Positions 1-6,225 of a DNA stretch of 8,265 nt are shown in pieces. The notes under the pieces are model-generated. The model was not told the origin of the DNA and ran no database searches. It saw only the letters and a list, made by a program, of their open reading frames with translations. Origin of the DNA: JBEIUO01 sp964549785 (GTDB lineage Bacteria; Planctomycetota; Phycisphaerae; Phycisphaerales; UBA1924); assembly GCA_964549785.1 (NCBI GenBank), contig CAZJXA010000147.1, positions 1 through 8,265 on the forward strand. Reading direction: 5' to 3'. Made by a program: the position numbers and the translations under genes. Positions within the stretch are counted from its first letter, which is position 1; every line of letters begins with the position of its first letter.

Positions 1-322
1 GGCTTGAGGCGTGAGATTTGGGCGGTGAGACCGGAGCGGCGGCCGCGGTTGCGACGAGGGCAGCGGCGGGGGCAGCGGCGGGGGCAGCCGCGGGGTCCAG
101 GGTGCCGATCTTGGCACCGACCTGGACGGTGGAGCCTTCTTGGGCGGAAGGATGCACGATGCCGTCCTGGGTCGCGCGGCCTTCCATGGTCACCTTGTCG
201 GTTTCAAGTTCATAGATGATGTCGTCCTTGGCGGCGAAATCGCCGTCCTTTTTGACCCAGCGAGAGAGAACGCCGCTGGTGATGGATTCGCCGACACTGG
301 GGACGATGATGTCAACGGGCAT
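1..322 (-). CDS. sucB: 2-oxoglutarate dehydrogenase E2 (dihydrolipoyl succinyltransferase), N-terminal part
   Basis: Partial gene running off the left edge; 107 codons are visible with no stop. E2 accepts the succinyl group from E1 on a swinging lipoyl arm and passes it to CoA, forming the core of the cytoplasmic 2-oxoglutarate dehydrogenase complex. Residues 1-75 form a lipoyl domain: it opens MPVDIIVPSVGESI, and the lipoylation site is in ETDKVTMEG, with the acceptor Lys at residue 43, as in other SucB proteins. Residues 76-100 are an Ala/Pro linker. The E1/E3-binding and catalytic domains lie outside the window. The start at 320-322 is chosen because the conserved fold begins there. An in-frame ATG at 398-400 would add 26 Arg-rich residues encoded by intergenic repeats and is unlikely. 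No good Shine-Dalgarno precedes 322. The E2 could in principle serve another 2-oxoacid complex, but adjacency to sucA argues for succinyl transfer. Confidence 0.93.
   Translation of the reverse strand, partial: MPVDIIVPSVGESITSGVLSRWVKKDGDFAAKDDIIYELETDKVTMEGRATQDGIVHPSAQEGSTVQVGAKIGTLDPAAAPAAAPAAALVATAAAAPVSPPKSHASS
61..96 (-). repeat. 12-bp tandem repeat encoding the Ala-Pro linker of E2
   Basis: Three tandem 12-bp units (61-72, 73-84, 85-96; the first two are identical, the third has two changes) encode the repeated Ala-Ala-Ala-Pro run after the lipoyl domain. Such flexible Ala/Pro linkers are normal in E2 proteins and let the lipoyl arm move between active sites. The repeat probably expands and contracts by slippage. 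Confidence 0.8.
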
Positions 323-351
323 ATGGGTCTCGGGAAGGCAAAGTCGTTCAC

Positions 352-419
352 CACAGAGATCACGGAGGAAGGCGGGACGGCGGCTTCGAGGCGAAGACAT
401 TGGAACACAGAGAGTACGG
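352..419. repeat. Direct repeat pair with CACAGAG core in the sucA-sucB gap
   Basis: Two 14-nt copies on the plus strand, CACAGAGATCACGG (352-365) and CACAGAGAGTACGG (406-419), match at 12 of 14 positions. A related CACGGAG lies at 361-367. A small perfect hairpin (CTTCG-AGG-CGAAG, 384-396) sits between the copies. No coding function is visible. The CACAGAG pattern resembles degenerate intergenic repeats that I recall from planctomycete and other environmental bacterial genomes; that comparison is from memory. Confidence 0.6.
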
Positions 420-428
420 CCAGGCAGG

Positions 429-478
429 AAAGGCGGGTTCGAAGGGAAGGCGGGTTCAAGGCAAAGGCGGTTCAGGGC
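429..478. repeat. Three-copy 17-bp degenerate tandem repeat downstream of sucA
   Basis: Tandem units AAAGGCGGGTTCGAAGG (429-445), GAAGGCGGGTTCAAGGC (446-462) and a 16-nt AAAGGCGGTTCAGGGC (463-478) share the core AAGGCGG(G)TTC. A further partial match lies at 368-391. The array starts 14 nt past the sucA stop codon and fills part of the 169-nt sucA-sucB gap. It is not coding in any convincing frame. With the CACAGAG copies it leaves little unique sequence in the gap, and no recognisable terminator or promoter. Confidence 0.7.
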
Positions 479-491
479 AGACGGGCGACCT

Positions 492-3401
492 TCAGACTTT
501 GGTGGGTACGGCCACCGGCGGTTTGGCTTCGGGGGCGGGCTTGGTGTCTTTGGGCTTGGGGCCGATGGCGGCGGTGAGGACCGCTTCCTGCTGCTTCTTG
601 TCGGCGTGCTTGCTGCCGACGGCGGGGGTCGCGCTGGCGTCGCGGCCGATGTAGGCGAGTTCGGTCTTGAGTTCGGTGCGGAAGACGTCGGAGATGAAGT
701 GGAACGCGCCGGCGTTGCGGGGTTCTTCCTGAACCCAGGCGGTTTCGACACCCTTTGGGTAGGTGGAGAGGATCTTGGTTGCGAGAGCGGCGTGAAAAGG
801 GTGGAGTTGTTCGATGCGGACGATGGCGACGTCGTTCTTCGCGAGGGCTTTGCGGCGCTCGGCGAGTTCAAAGTAGACTTTCCCGGAACAGAAGATGACA
901 CGCTTGACGTTCTGGCGGGCGGGGCCACGCGCCAAAGAACCCGTCGGGAGAGCGGCCGCACCGGGAGGACCGTCGAAGGTCGGATCGTCGATGATTTCAC
1001 GGAAATGGCCGGACGAGAGTTCGTCGATCGTGCTGGTGGGTGTGCGGAGCATGCTCTTGGGAGTCATGACCACCAGGGGCTTGCGGAAGCCACGCTTCAC
1101 CTGGCGGCGCAAGAGATGGAAAATCTGGGCGCCGGTGGTCGGATAGACCACTTGCAGGTTGTCGTCGGCGCAGAGGTCGAGGAAGCGTTCGAGGCGGGCG
1201 GAGGAGTGTTCGGGGCCGGCCCCCTCGTACCCGTGCGGAAGGAGGAGCGTGAGGCCGCTCCAGCGCGACCACTTGATCTCGCCGGCGGCGATGTATTGAT
1301 CGATGATCGTCTGGGCGCCGTTTGCAAAGTCACCGAACTGGGCTTCCCACATCACGAGCATGTTGGGGTCGGAGAGGCTGTACCCGTACTCGAAACCGAG
1401 CACGGCGAACTCTGACAGCGGGGAGTCATAGACGCAGAAACGGGCCTGCTTGGAACGACCGTCGGTCGAGACTTGCACCGCCGGGCCGCTGGGGTCGCCC
1501 CACTCGCGCATGGTGTTGAGGCCGGTGAACGGCCGCCCGGACATGAAGTCGCGGACGACGGCGTGACGGGTGGTGAACGTGCCGCGGCGTGAATCTTGCC
1601 CGGAAAGGCGGACGGGGATTCCTTCCAAAAGGAGCGAGCCGATGGCCAGGAGTTCACCCTCGGCGTGGCTCACCGAGCCGGTGGTGCAGAGTTCGGCCCG
1701 ACCTTTGAGGAGGCCGGCGAGTTTGGGGTTCACGTTGAAATCGTCGGGGGTGCGACCCAGGGCGGCGCACACTTCTTCGAGGACGGCCCGTGGCACGGCG
1801 GTGTCGCCGGTCGAAAAATCAAAGGTGCTGGACGTGCCCTTCCAGCGTTCGCTGCCGGGGTCGATGAGGGGCCGGTTGGGACCGGCCTTGGCCTTGGCCT
1901 GGGCCGCATCGAGGGCGGCGTCGAGGCGGTCGCCGATGGCCTTGGCGTCGTCCGGGGTGATCACCTTCTCGGCGAGCAGGCGTTCGGCGTAGAGGCTCAG
2001 GGTGAGGGGCTTGGCCTTGATGAGAGCTGCGAGAATCGGTTGGGTGAAACTCTGCTCGTCCCCTTCGTTGTGGCCGTATTTACGGTAACACCACATGTCG
2101 ATGAGGACGTCTTTGTGGAACTTCTGGCGGTAGTCGATGGCGAGCCGGGCGGCGGCGACGCAGGCCTCGGGGTCTTCGCCATTGACGTGGAAGACCGGGG
2201 CGTCGATGAACTTGGCGATGTCGGTGCAGTAGGTGGTGCTGCGGCCGTCTTCGGGGACCGTGGTAAAGCCGATCAGGTTATTGACGACAATGCGGACACA
2301 GCCACCAACTTTGTAGCCTTCAAGGCGGCTCATGTTGAGGCATTCGGCGACGACGCCCTGACCAGCGATGGCGGCGTCACCGTGGATGATGAGCGGGATG
2401 ACGCGGGTGCGGTCAGTATCGTTGCGGACGCGCTGCTTGGCACGGCAGCGACCCAAGACCACCGGGCCGACGCTCTCCAGGTGGCTGGGGTTGCTGGCCA
2501 TGGCGAGGCGGACTTTGCGGCCGTCGGGGAGGGTGCGTTCGCCGGAGTACCCACGATGGTACTTGACGTCGCCGCCGCCGTCGGCGAAGCCGGCTTCCCA
2601 GTTGTCTTCGAACTCGGTGAAGACCTGTTCATAGGTCTTGCCCATGACGTTGATGAGGACGTTGAGGCGGCCGCGATGGGCCATGCCCAGGACGAGTTCG
2701 TCGGCGCCGGTTTCACCGGCGCGTTCGATGGCGGCGTCCAGGAGCGGGATGAGGGAGATGCCGCCTTCGAGGCTGAACCGTTTTTCGGTGCCGTACCGCT
2801 TTTCGAGGAAGCCCTCGAACGACTGCGATTTGGTGAGGCTGTTGAGCACGGCCCGGCGCTGGTCGGGGGTCATCGGGGCCATGCCCTTGCGGTGTTCGAA
2901 GGAGGCGAGAAACCATTCGCGCTCTTCGGTGCTGGGGATGTGCATGAACTCGACGCCGATGGAGCGGCAGTAGGTGTGCTCGAGGTGGTCGATGACTTCG
3001 CCCAGGGTGGGTGAAGCGGAGAGACCCGTGAGGGCGGCTTCGACGCGGCGGCCCAGGTCGGTCTCGGAGAGCCCGTGGTGCCTGAGGCCCAGGGCGTCCG
3101 GGCGTGGGCGTTCGCGGCCGAAGGGGTCGAGTTTGGAGGCAAGGTGCCCGAGTTCGCGGTAGGCGCTGATGAGATCATCGACGGCGCTTTGGAAGGGCGA
3201 GACACCGCCTGCGGCGGGGGCGGCGGCCGCGGGACGGGAGGCGGCGAGATCGAAACCCTGGAAGAAGGCCCGTGTGTCGGCGGGGAGGGAGCCCGGATCG
3301 GTGAGGAAGCGGGTGTATTCGGCGTCGAGGAACTCGGCGTTCCAGCCGTTGAGGGAGGGGCGATTTGCGTGCGGACCCTGATTGCCTGACGCCGTGCTCA
3401 T
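492..3401 (-). CDS. sucA: 2-oxoglutarate dehydrogenase E1 component
   Basis: Complete 969-residue thiamine-diphosphate enzyme (E. coli SucA is 933). It decarboxylates 2-oxoglutarate and succinylates the lipoyl group of E2 in the TCA cycle; cytoplasmic. The N-terminal E2-contact segment is NAEFLDAEYTRF (21-32), followed by an Ala/Pro stretch (52-66). Family blocks in order: FEGFLEKRYGTEKRFS (195-210), GMAHRGRLNVL (239-249, His242), SNPSHLES (303-310, His307), ThDP/Mg site HGDAA (340-344) with paired NN at 374-375, YCTDIAKF (391-398), HNEGDE (444-449), FAVLGFEYGYS (665-675), WEAQFGDFANGAQ (685-697), LPHGYEGAGPEHSSAR (721-736, His723) and SPK-like TPKSMLR (780-786). These match SucA rather than the pyruvate E1 family. 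A Lys/Pro tail of about 23 residues (947-969) extends past the usual end. Start ATG at 3399-3401 has AAGGGA five bases upstream. sucB follows after 169 nt, so co-transcription is likely but not proven. Confidence 0.97.
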   Translation of the reverse strand: MSTASGNQGPHANRPSLNGWNAEFLDAEYTRFLTDPGSLPADTRAFFQGFDLAASRPAAAAPAAGGVSPFQSAVDDLISAYRELGHLASKLDPFGRERPRPDALGLRHHGLSETDLGRRVEAALTGLSASPTLGEVIDHLEHTYCRSIGVEFMHIPSTEEREWFLASFEHRKGMAPMTPDQRRAVLNSLTKSQSFEGFLEKRYGTEKRFSLEGGISLIPLLDAAIERAGETGADELVLGMAHRGRLNVLINVMGKTYEQVFTEFEDNWEAGFADGGGDVKYHRGYSGERTLPDGRKVRLAMASNPSHLESVGPVVLGRCRAKQRVRNDTDRTRVIPLIIHGDAAIAGQGVVAECLNMSRLEGYKVGGCVRIVVNNLIGFTTVPEDGRSTTYCTDIAKFIDAPVFHVNGEDPEACVAAARLAIDYRQKFHKDVLIDMWCYRKYGHNEGDEQSFTQPILAALIKAKPLTLSLYAERLLAEKVITPDDAKAIGDRLDAALDAAQAKAKAGPNRPLIDPGSERWKGTSSTFDFSTGDTAVPRAVLEEVCAALGRTPDDFNVNPKLAGLLKGRAELCTTGSVSHAEGELLAIGSLLLEGIPVRLSGQDSRRGTFTTRHAVVRDFMSGRPFTGLNTMREWGDPSGPAVQVSTDGRSKQARFCVYDSPLSEFAVLGFEYGYSLSDPNMLVMWEAQFGDFANGAQTIIDQYIAAGEIKWSRWSGLTLLLPHGYEGAGPEHSSARLERFLDLCADDNLQVVYPTTGAQIFHLLRRQVKRGFRKPLVVMTPKSMLRTPTSTIDELSSGHFREIIDDPTFDGPPGAAALPTGSLARGPARQNVKRVIFCSGKVYFELAERRKALAKNDVAIVRIEQLHPFHAALATKILSTYPKGVETAWVQEEPRNAGAFHFISDVFRTELKTELAYIGRDASATPAVGSKHADKKQQEAVLTAAIGPKPKDTKPAPEAKPPVAVPTKV

Positions 3402-3406
3402 GCCGA

Positions 3407-3412
3407 TCCCTT
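3407..3412 (-). promoter_or_regulatory. Ribosome binding site of sucA
   Basis: On the minus strand AAGGGA lies five bases before the ATG at 3401-3399. It is a purine-rich but imperfect Shine-Dalgarno and supports the chosen start. Confidence 0.5.
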
Positions 3413-3433
3413 GTCAGCCCGTTGTCCGGCCAA

Positions 3434-3490
3434 GCCCGGATCGGGCGAAAACGCCGTGATGATTCCCAACTATCGCCCGAACAAACGGGC
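3434..3490. promoter_or_regulatory. Two small GCCCG/CGGGC inverted repeats upstream of sucA
   Basis: GCCCG-GAT-CGGGC (3434-3446) and GCCCG-AACAAA-CGGGC (3475-3490) are perfect 5-bp inverted repeats with the same arms, centred about 42 bp apart. A third imperfect copy (GCCCG-TTGT-CCGGC, 3417-3430) lies nearer the gene. All are within 90 bp upstream of the sucA start, so they could be a repressor or activator site, or hairpins in the 5' leader. No clear -35/-10 pair was found; weak -10-like GATAGT and TAACAT occur on the minus strand. The function is inferred from position only. Confidence 0.3.
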
Positions 3491-3542
3491 TGCCGAAACT
3501 GGAAGGAATGTTAGGCGAAAGGATCGGCGGTTCGCGCGATGC

Positions 3543-3577
3543 CAAATAGCAAATGGCGAAAGGCAGATGGCGAATGG
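3543..3577. repeat. Degenerate heptamer tandem array, CAAATGG family
   Basis: Five consecutive 7-bp units on the plus strand: CAAATAG, CAAATGG, CGAAAGG, CAGATGG, CGAATGG (3543-3577), then a more diverged GGAGGGG. The consensus is roughly C(A/G)AATGG. It lies in the 274-nt gap between the M1 peptidase and sucA and has no coding role I can support. Its form recalls the short tandemly repeated heptanucleotide (STRR) sequences described in heterocystous cyanobacteria, but relatedness is not claimed. Confidence 0.7.
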
Positions 3578-3601
3578 GGAGGGGAAGTCGGGTATTGGGC
3601 T

Positions 3602-3635
3602 TTCCCGATCGGACTTGGAAGGGGGCGATCGGGAA
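3602..3635 (-). terminator. 10-bp-stem hairpin downstream of the M1 peptidase operon
   Basis: TTCCCGATCG (3602-3611) is perfectly complementary to CGATCGGGAA (3626-3635) around a 14-nt loop; the stem can extend with one mismatch to GC pairs outside. It begins about 40 nt past the stop codon of the upstream peptidase gene, where a terminator would be expected. No U-tract follows on the minus-strand transcript, so it is not a classical intrinsic terminator; it may be a 3'-end stabiliser, a pausing hairpin or a palindromic protein site. Confidence 0.35.
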
Positions 3636-3642
3636 GGCATTC

Positions 3643-3677
3643 AGGCATCAGGCATCTGGGATGAGGCATCGGGGATC
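3643..3677. repeat. Degenerate heptamer tandem array, AGGCATC family
   Basis: Five consecutive 7-bp units on the plus strand: AGGCATC, AGGCATC, TGGGATG, AGGCATC, GGGGATC (3643-3677). Three are identical. A partial unit (AAGGCAT) precedes at 3634-3640. The last unit supplies part of the TGA stop codon of the peptidase gene at 3676-3678, so the repeat begins exactly at the gene's 3' end. Confidence 0.75.
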
Positions 3678-6225
3678 AGGGCGAGGAAGGGCTGGCGGTG
3701 AGAGCGTTGGTCCAGTTCTGGAAGAGCCACGCGGCGTCGAGCCCACAGGAGTTGGCGGCGGCGGCGTTGAGGATGTCGAGGGCGCGGGGGAGCCGGGTGG
3801 CGACCAAGGCGTCACCCGCAGCGAGGCGGACGCGCGGTTCGCGGTCGGAGATGAGGAGTTCAAGAGTTTCGAGCGCCAGATCGGCGTCTTGATCGAAGAC
3901 TTTGCCGATGGCGGCGGTAGCGGCCGCGCGGGTGCGGGAGTAGTTCCCGAGTTTGGAGAGGCGGATGGCCATGTCGAGTGAGTTCGGGCCTTTGGCGGCG
4001 AGGACTGCATCGAGGGCGGCTTGGCGGAGGAGGTCGTCCTGGGAATCGGTGGCAAGGGTCGATTCGATGAGGGGGAGATCGCCCATGCCGCGGGTGCCGA
4101 GGGCCCGGATGGCGGCGGCCTTGGCGCGTTCGCTGCGTTCGTTCAGGGCGACTTTCTGAAGGAGGGGAACGAGGTCGAGGGGGCTGTTGGCGGCGGCGGC
4201 GTAGGCGGCGGCGCGCAATTCCCACGAGTCGCTCAGCCACAGGCTGGCGATGACGGGCTTGGAAACATCGGCACCGAGGGCGCGGAGGGCTTCGAGGCGG
4301 AGCTGGGTGGGGTGTGATTTTGAGGAGGCGATTGCTTCGAGGTCGGCGATGGCTTCGAGGTCGGCGATCGATTCGGGGTCGGTCGCGAGTGTGCGGGCGG
4401 CGATGGTGCGGGAGTTCAAGGCGGCCGCGGTGTTGTTGAGCAGGTGGCGCGACCACGCGGCAGGCTCTGTGATGGTGAGTTGAGCGAGGACGGCCAGGTC
4501 GGGGTCGTAGGCGATGGCGACGGGCTCGCTCGAGAGCGGGAGCGAAAGGGAGGCGGTGCGGCCGATGAACGAGAGTGATGCGGCGATGGGATCGTTTTCC
4601 TCTGCGGGGTAGACGAGGAGTGGAAGGTCGAACTCGAACGCGGGGTTCTCCCCGTCGATGAACTGTGTTTGGGCGGCGTCGATGATGAGTGTTTCGGCGT
4701 CGGCGTCGAAGCGGGCGGTGAGGGTGATGCGCGGGACGCCGGGGCGTTCGCACCACTGGTGGAAGAATTGTTCGAGCGATTCGCCGGAGACTTCTTCGAG
4801 CGTGCGGCGGAGGTCGGAGGTCTCGGCGGTGGTGAAGCGGTGGCGCTTGACGTATTCGCGGATGCCGGCGAAGAACCGGTCGTCGCCGAGCCTGGTGCGG
4901 AGCATGTGGAGGATGCTGGCGCCCTTGCCGTAGGGGTTGGCCGGGCGGCGGAAGGTTTCCCAGGGGTGGGCGAAGTTCTTGCTGGCCATGCCGGCGGCCT
5001 CCGGGATGGAACCGGTGTCGGCGGCGATGATCCCATCGAAGTTGGAGCGGACGCCGGCGAGGTAGGCGTCTTGGCCTTTGTGCCGCTCGAACCAGAGGTG
5101 CGTGAAGTAGGTCGCGAAGCCCTCGTTGAGCCAGATGTGCTCCCACGAATTGCAGGTGATGAGATCACCAAACCATTGGTGGGCGAGTTCATGCGAGATG
5201 AGGCCGTCGAGATCATGGTCGTCGCGCGACGACTCCGCGATGATCGCGGTGTCGAAGAGCGTGGTGACCGAGGTATTCTCCATGCCGCCCCAACCGAAAT
5301 TCCAGACGACGAGTTGGTCGTACTTGGCCCACGGGTAGGTTTCGCCGGTTAATTCGCCGAAGAGGTGGGCCATGGCGGGGGTGTTGCCGAAGGTGCCGGC
5401 GACGTCTTCGCCGCGGCCCGGTGGCACCCAGACCTTCATCGGGACGGGGCCGCCGGTGAGGTCGACGACGTCGAATTTGCCGACGATCAGGGAGACGAGG
5501 TAGGCGGCGTGGGGCTGGTCCTGGGAATAGTGGAAGCGGGTTGTATCGCCCTGAGTCGTTCGGGAGACGAGGGCGCCGTTGCTGCTGGCCTCGAAGCCCT
5601 TTGGGACGGTGATGGCGACCTCGGTGGTGAGGCGGTCATTGGGAGAATCGTGGCAGGGGAACCAGTAGGAGTTGGTTTCGGGCTCACCTTGGGTGTGGAG
5701 TTGGGCGGGACGGTCCTTCCATGCGCGGGACTCGGGCGTCCACATGAGGCCGGCGGGGGGATCGGTGACTTCATACCCGATGGTGATGGTCGCGGGTTCG
5801 CCGACGGGAAGTGGCGGGGCGAAGGTGACGAGGATGCGGGAACCGTTGTGCTTGAACGGGAGGGATGCCGCGGACGAGGAGACGGAGTGGACGGTCATGC
5901 AGCGGGCGTCGAGGGCGAGTTCGCTCATGGGGGCGCCGAGGGGCGTGAAGGCGAGCGTCGCGGTCCCCTGCATGGTGGGGACGTTCATGTCGTTGATGGT
6001 GAGGGCGAGCGCGAGGTGTGTGAAGTCGGCGAAGCGATGGGGCGGGAAGGAGCGGAGGTCTCGGCCCGAGGCTTGATCGAACCCGCGCGCGAGATGGCGG
6101 GGAATGCGCTTGCAGTGTTCGCATTCGGAGGTGTGGCTGACGGCGCGAGCGGATCGAGCCGGGGCATCCGGCGGCAACGCGACGGGCGGGAGGAGGGAAG
6201 CGAGGGCGAGGAGGAGAACGGTCAC
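3676..6225 (-). CDS. Secreted M1-family zinc aminopeptidase with C-terminal HEAT-like repeats
   Basis: 849 residues. M1 enzymes remove N-terminal amino acids from peptides with one zinc ion. Residues 1-28 look like a signal peptide (hydrophobic 3-17, ARA near the cleavage point), though the n-region has no Lys or Arg. The N-terminal beta domain includes the family block FPCHDSPNDRLTTE (189-202). The catalytic domain has GGMEN (313-317, Glu316 for the substrate amino group), HELAH (345-349; Glu346 general base), third ligand Glu368 in NEGFA, and Tyr432 in PYGKGA as the likely transition-state Tyr. A beta region (about 498-590) follows. Residues about 640-820 hold roughly six helical units of the R.AA..ALG type, a HEAT-like domain. 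A Cys-Glu-His-Cys motif (35-38) follows the signal peptide. The start is GTG, overlapping the upstream paralogue's stop as GTGA, with GGAG seven bases before it. Specificity cannot be read from the sequence. Confidence 0.95.
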   Translation of the reverse strand: MTVLLLALASLLPPVALPPDAPARSARAVSHTSECEHCKRIPRHLARGFDQASGRDLRSFPPHRFADFTHLALALTINDMNVPTMQGTATLAFTPLGAPMSELALDARCMTVHSVSSSAASLPFKHNGSRILVTFAPPLPVGEPATITIGYEVTDPPAGLMWTPESRAWKDRPAQLHTQGEPETNSYWFPCHDSPNDRLTTEVAITVPKGFEASSNGALVSRTTQGDTTRFHYSQDQPHAAYLVSLIVGKFDVVDLTGGPVPMKVWVPPGRGEDVAGTFGNTPAMAHLFGELTGETYPWAKYDQLVVWNFGWGGMENTSVTTLFDTAIIAESSRDDHDLDGLISHELAHQWFGDLITCNSWEHIWLNEGFATYFTHLWFERHKGQDAYLAGVRSNFDGIIAADTGSIPEAAGMASKNFAHPWETFRRPANPYGKGASILHMLRTRLGDDRFFAGIREYVKRHRFTTAETSDLRRTLEEVSGESLEQFFHQWCERPGVPRITLTARFDADAETLIIDAAQTQFIDGENPAFEFDLPLLVYPAEENDPIAASLSFIGRTASLSLPLSSEPVAIAYDPDLAVLAQLTITEPAAWSRHLLNNTAAALNSRTIAARTLATDPESIADLEAIADLEAIASSKSHPTQLRLEALRALGADVSKPVIASLWLSDSWELRAAAYAAAANSPLDLVPLLQKVALNERSERAKAAAIRALGTRGMGDLPLIESTLATDSQDDLLRQAALDAVLAAKGPNSLDMAIRLSKLGNYSRTRAAATAAIGKVFDQDADLALETLELLISDREPRVRLAAGDALVATRLPRALDILNAAAANSCGLDAAWLFQNWTNALTASPSSP
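4334..4369 (-). repeat. 18-bp in-frame tandem duplication within the peptidase gene
   Basis: Two adjacent 18-bp copies (4334-4351, 4352-4369) differ at one base and encode Ile-Ala-Asp-Leu-Glu-Ala twice in a row (about residues 620-631). A third, diverged copy may follow at 4370-4387. It lies in the linker between the M1 body and the HEAT-like domain and keeps the frame. Near identity suggests a recent slippage event. Confidence 0.8.

Noticed and set aside
347..478. Possible CRISPR-like array in the sucA-sucB gap
   Set aside because: Units are short, degenerate and directly abutting or irregularly spaced, with no unique spacers of uniform length and no cas genes.
216..1415. 399-codon plus-strand open frame spanning the sucB start, the repeat gap and the sucA 3' end
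   Set aside because: It crosses two genes and a repeat-filled gap, has low-complexity Gly-rich sequence and no family motif.
1596..3014. 472-codon plus-strand open frame opposite sucA
   Set aside because: Shadow of sucA codon bias; no recognisable domain, and sucA on the other strand has every family block.
3411..3981. Short plus-strand frames over the gap between sucA and the peptidase
   Set aside because: They translate the heptamer repeats and the antisense of the peptidase 3' end, and show no protein family features.
3860..5146. 428-codon minus-strand frame inside the 849-residue peptidase gene
   Set aside because: Out-of-frame translation dominated by Arg, Pro and His; typical of a shifted frame in G+C-rich DNA.
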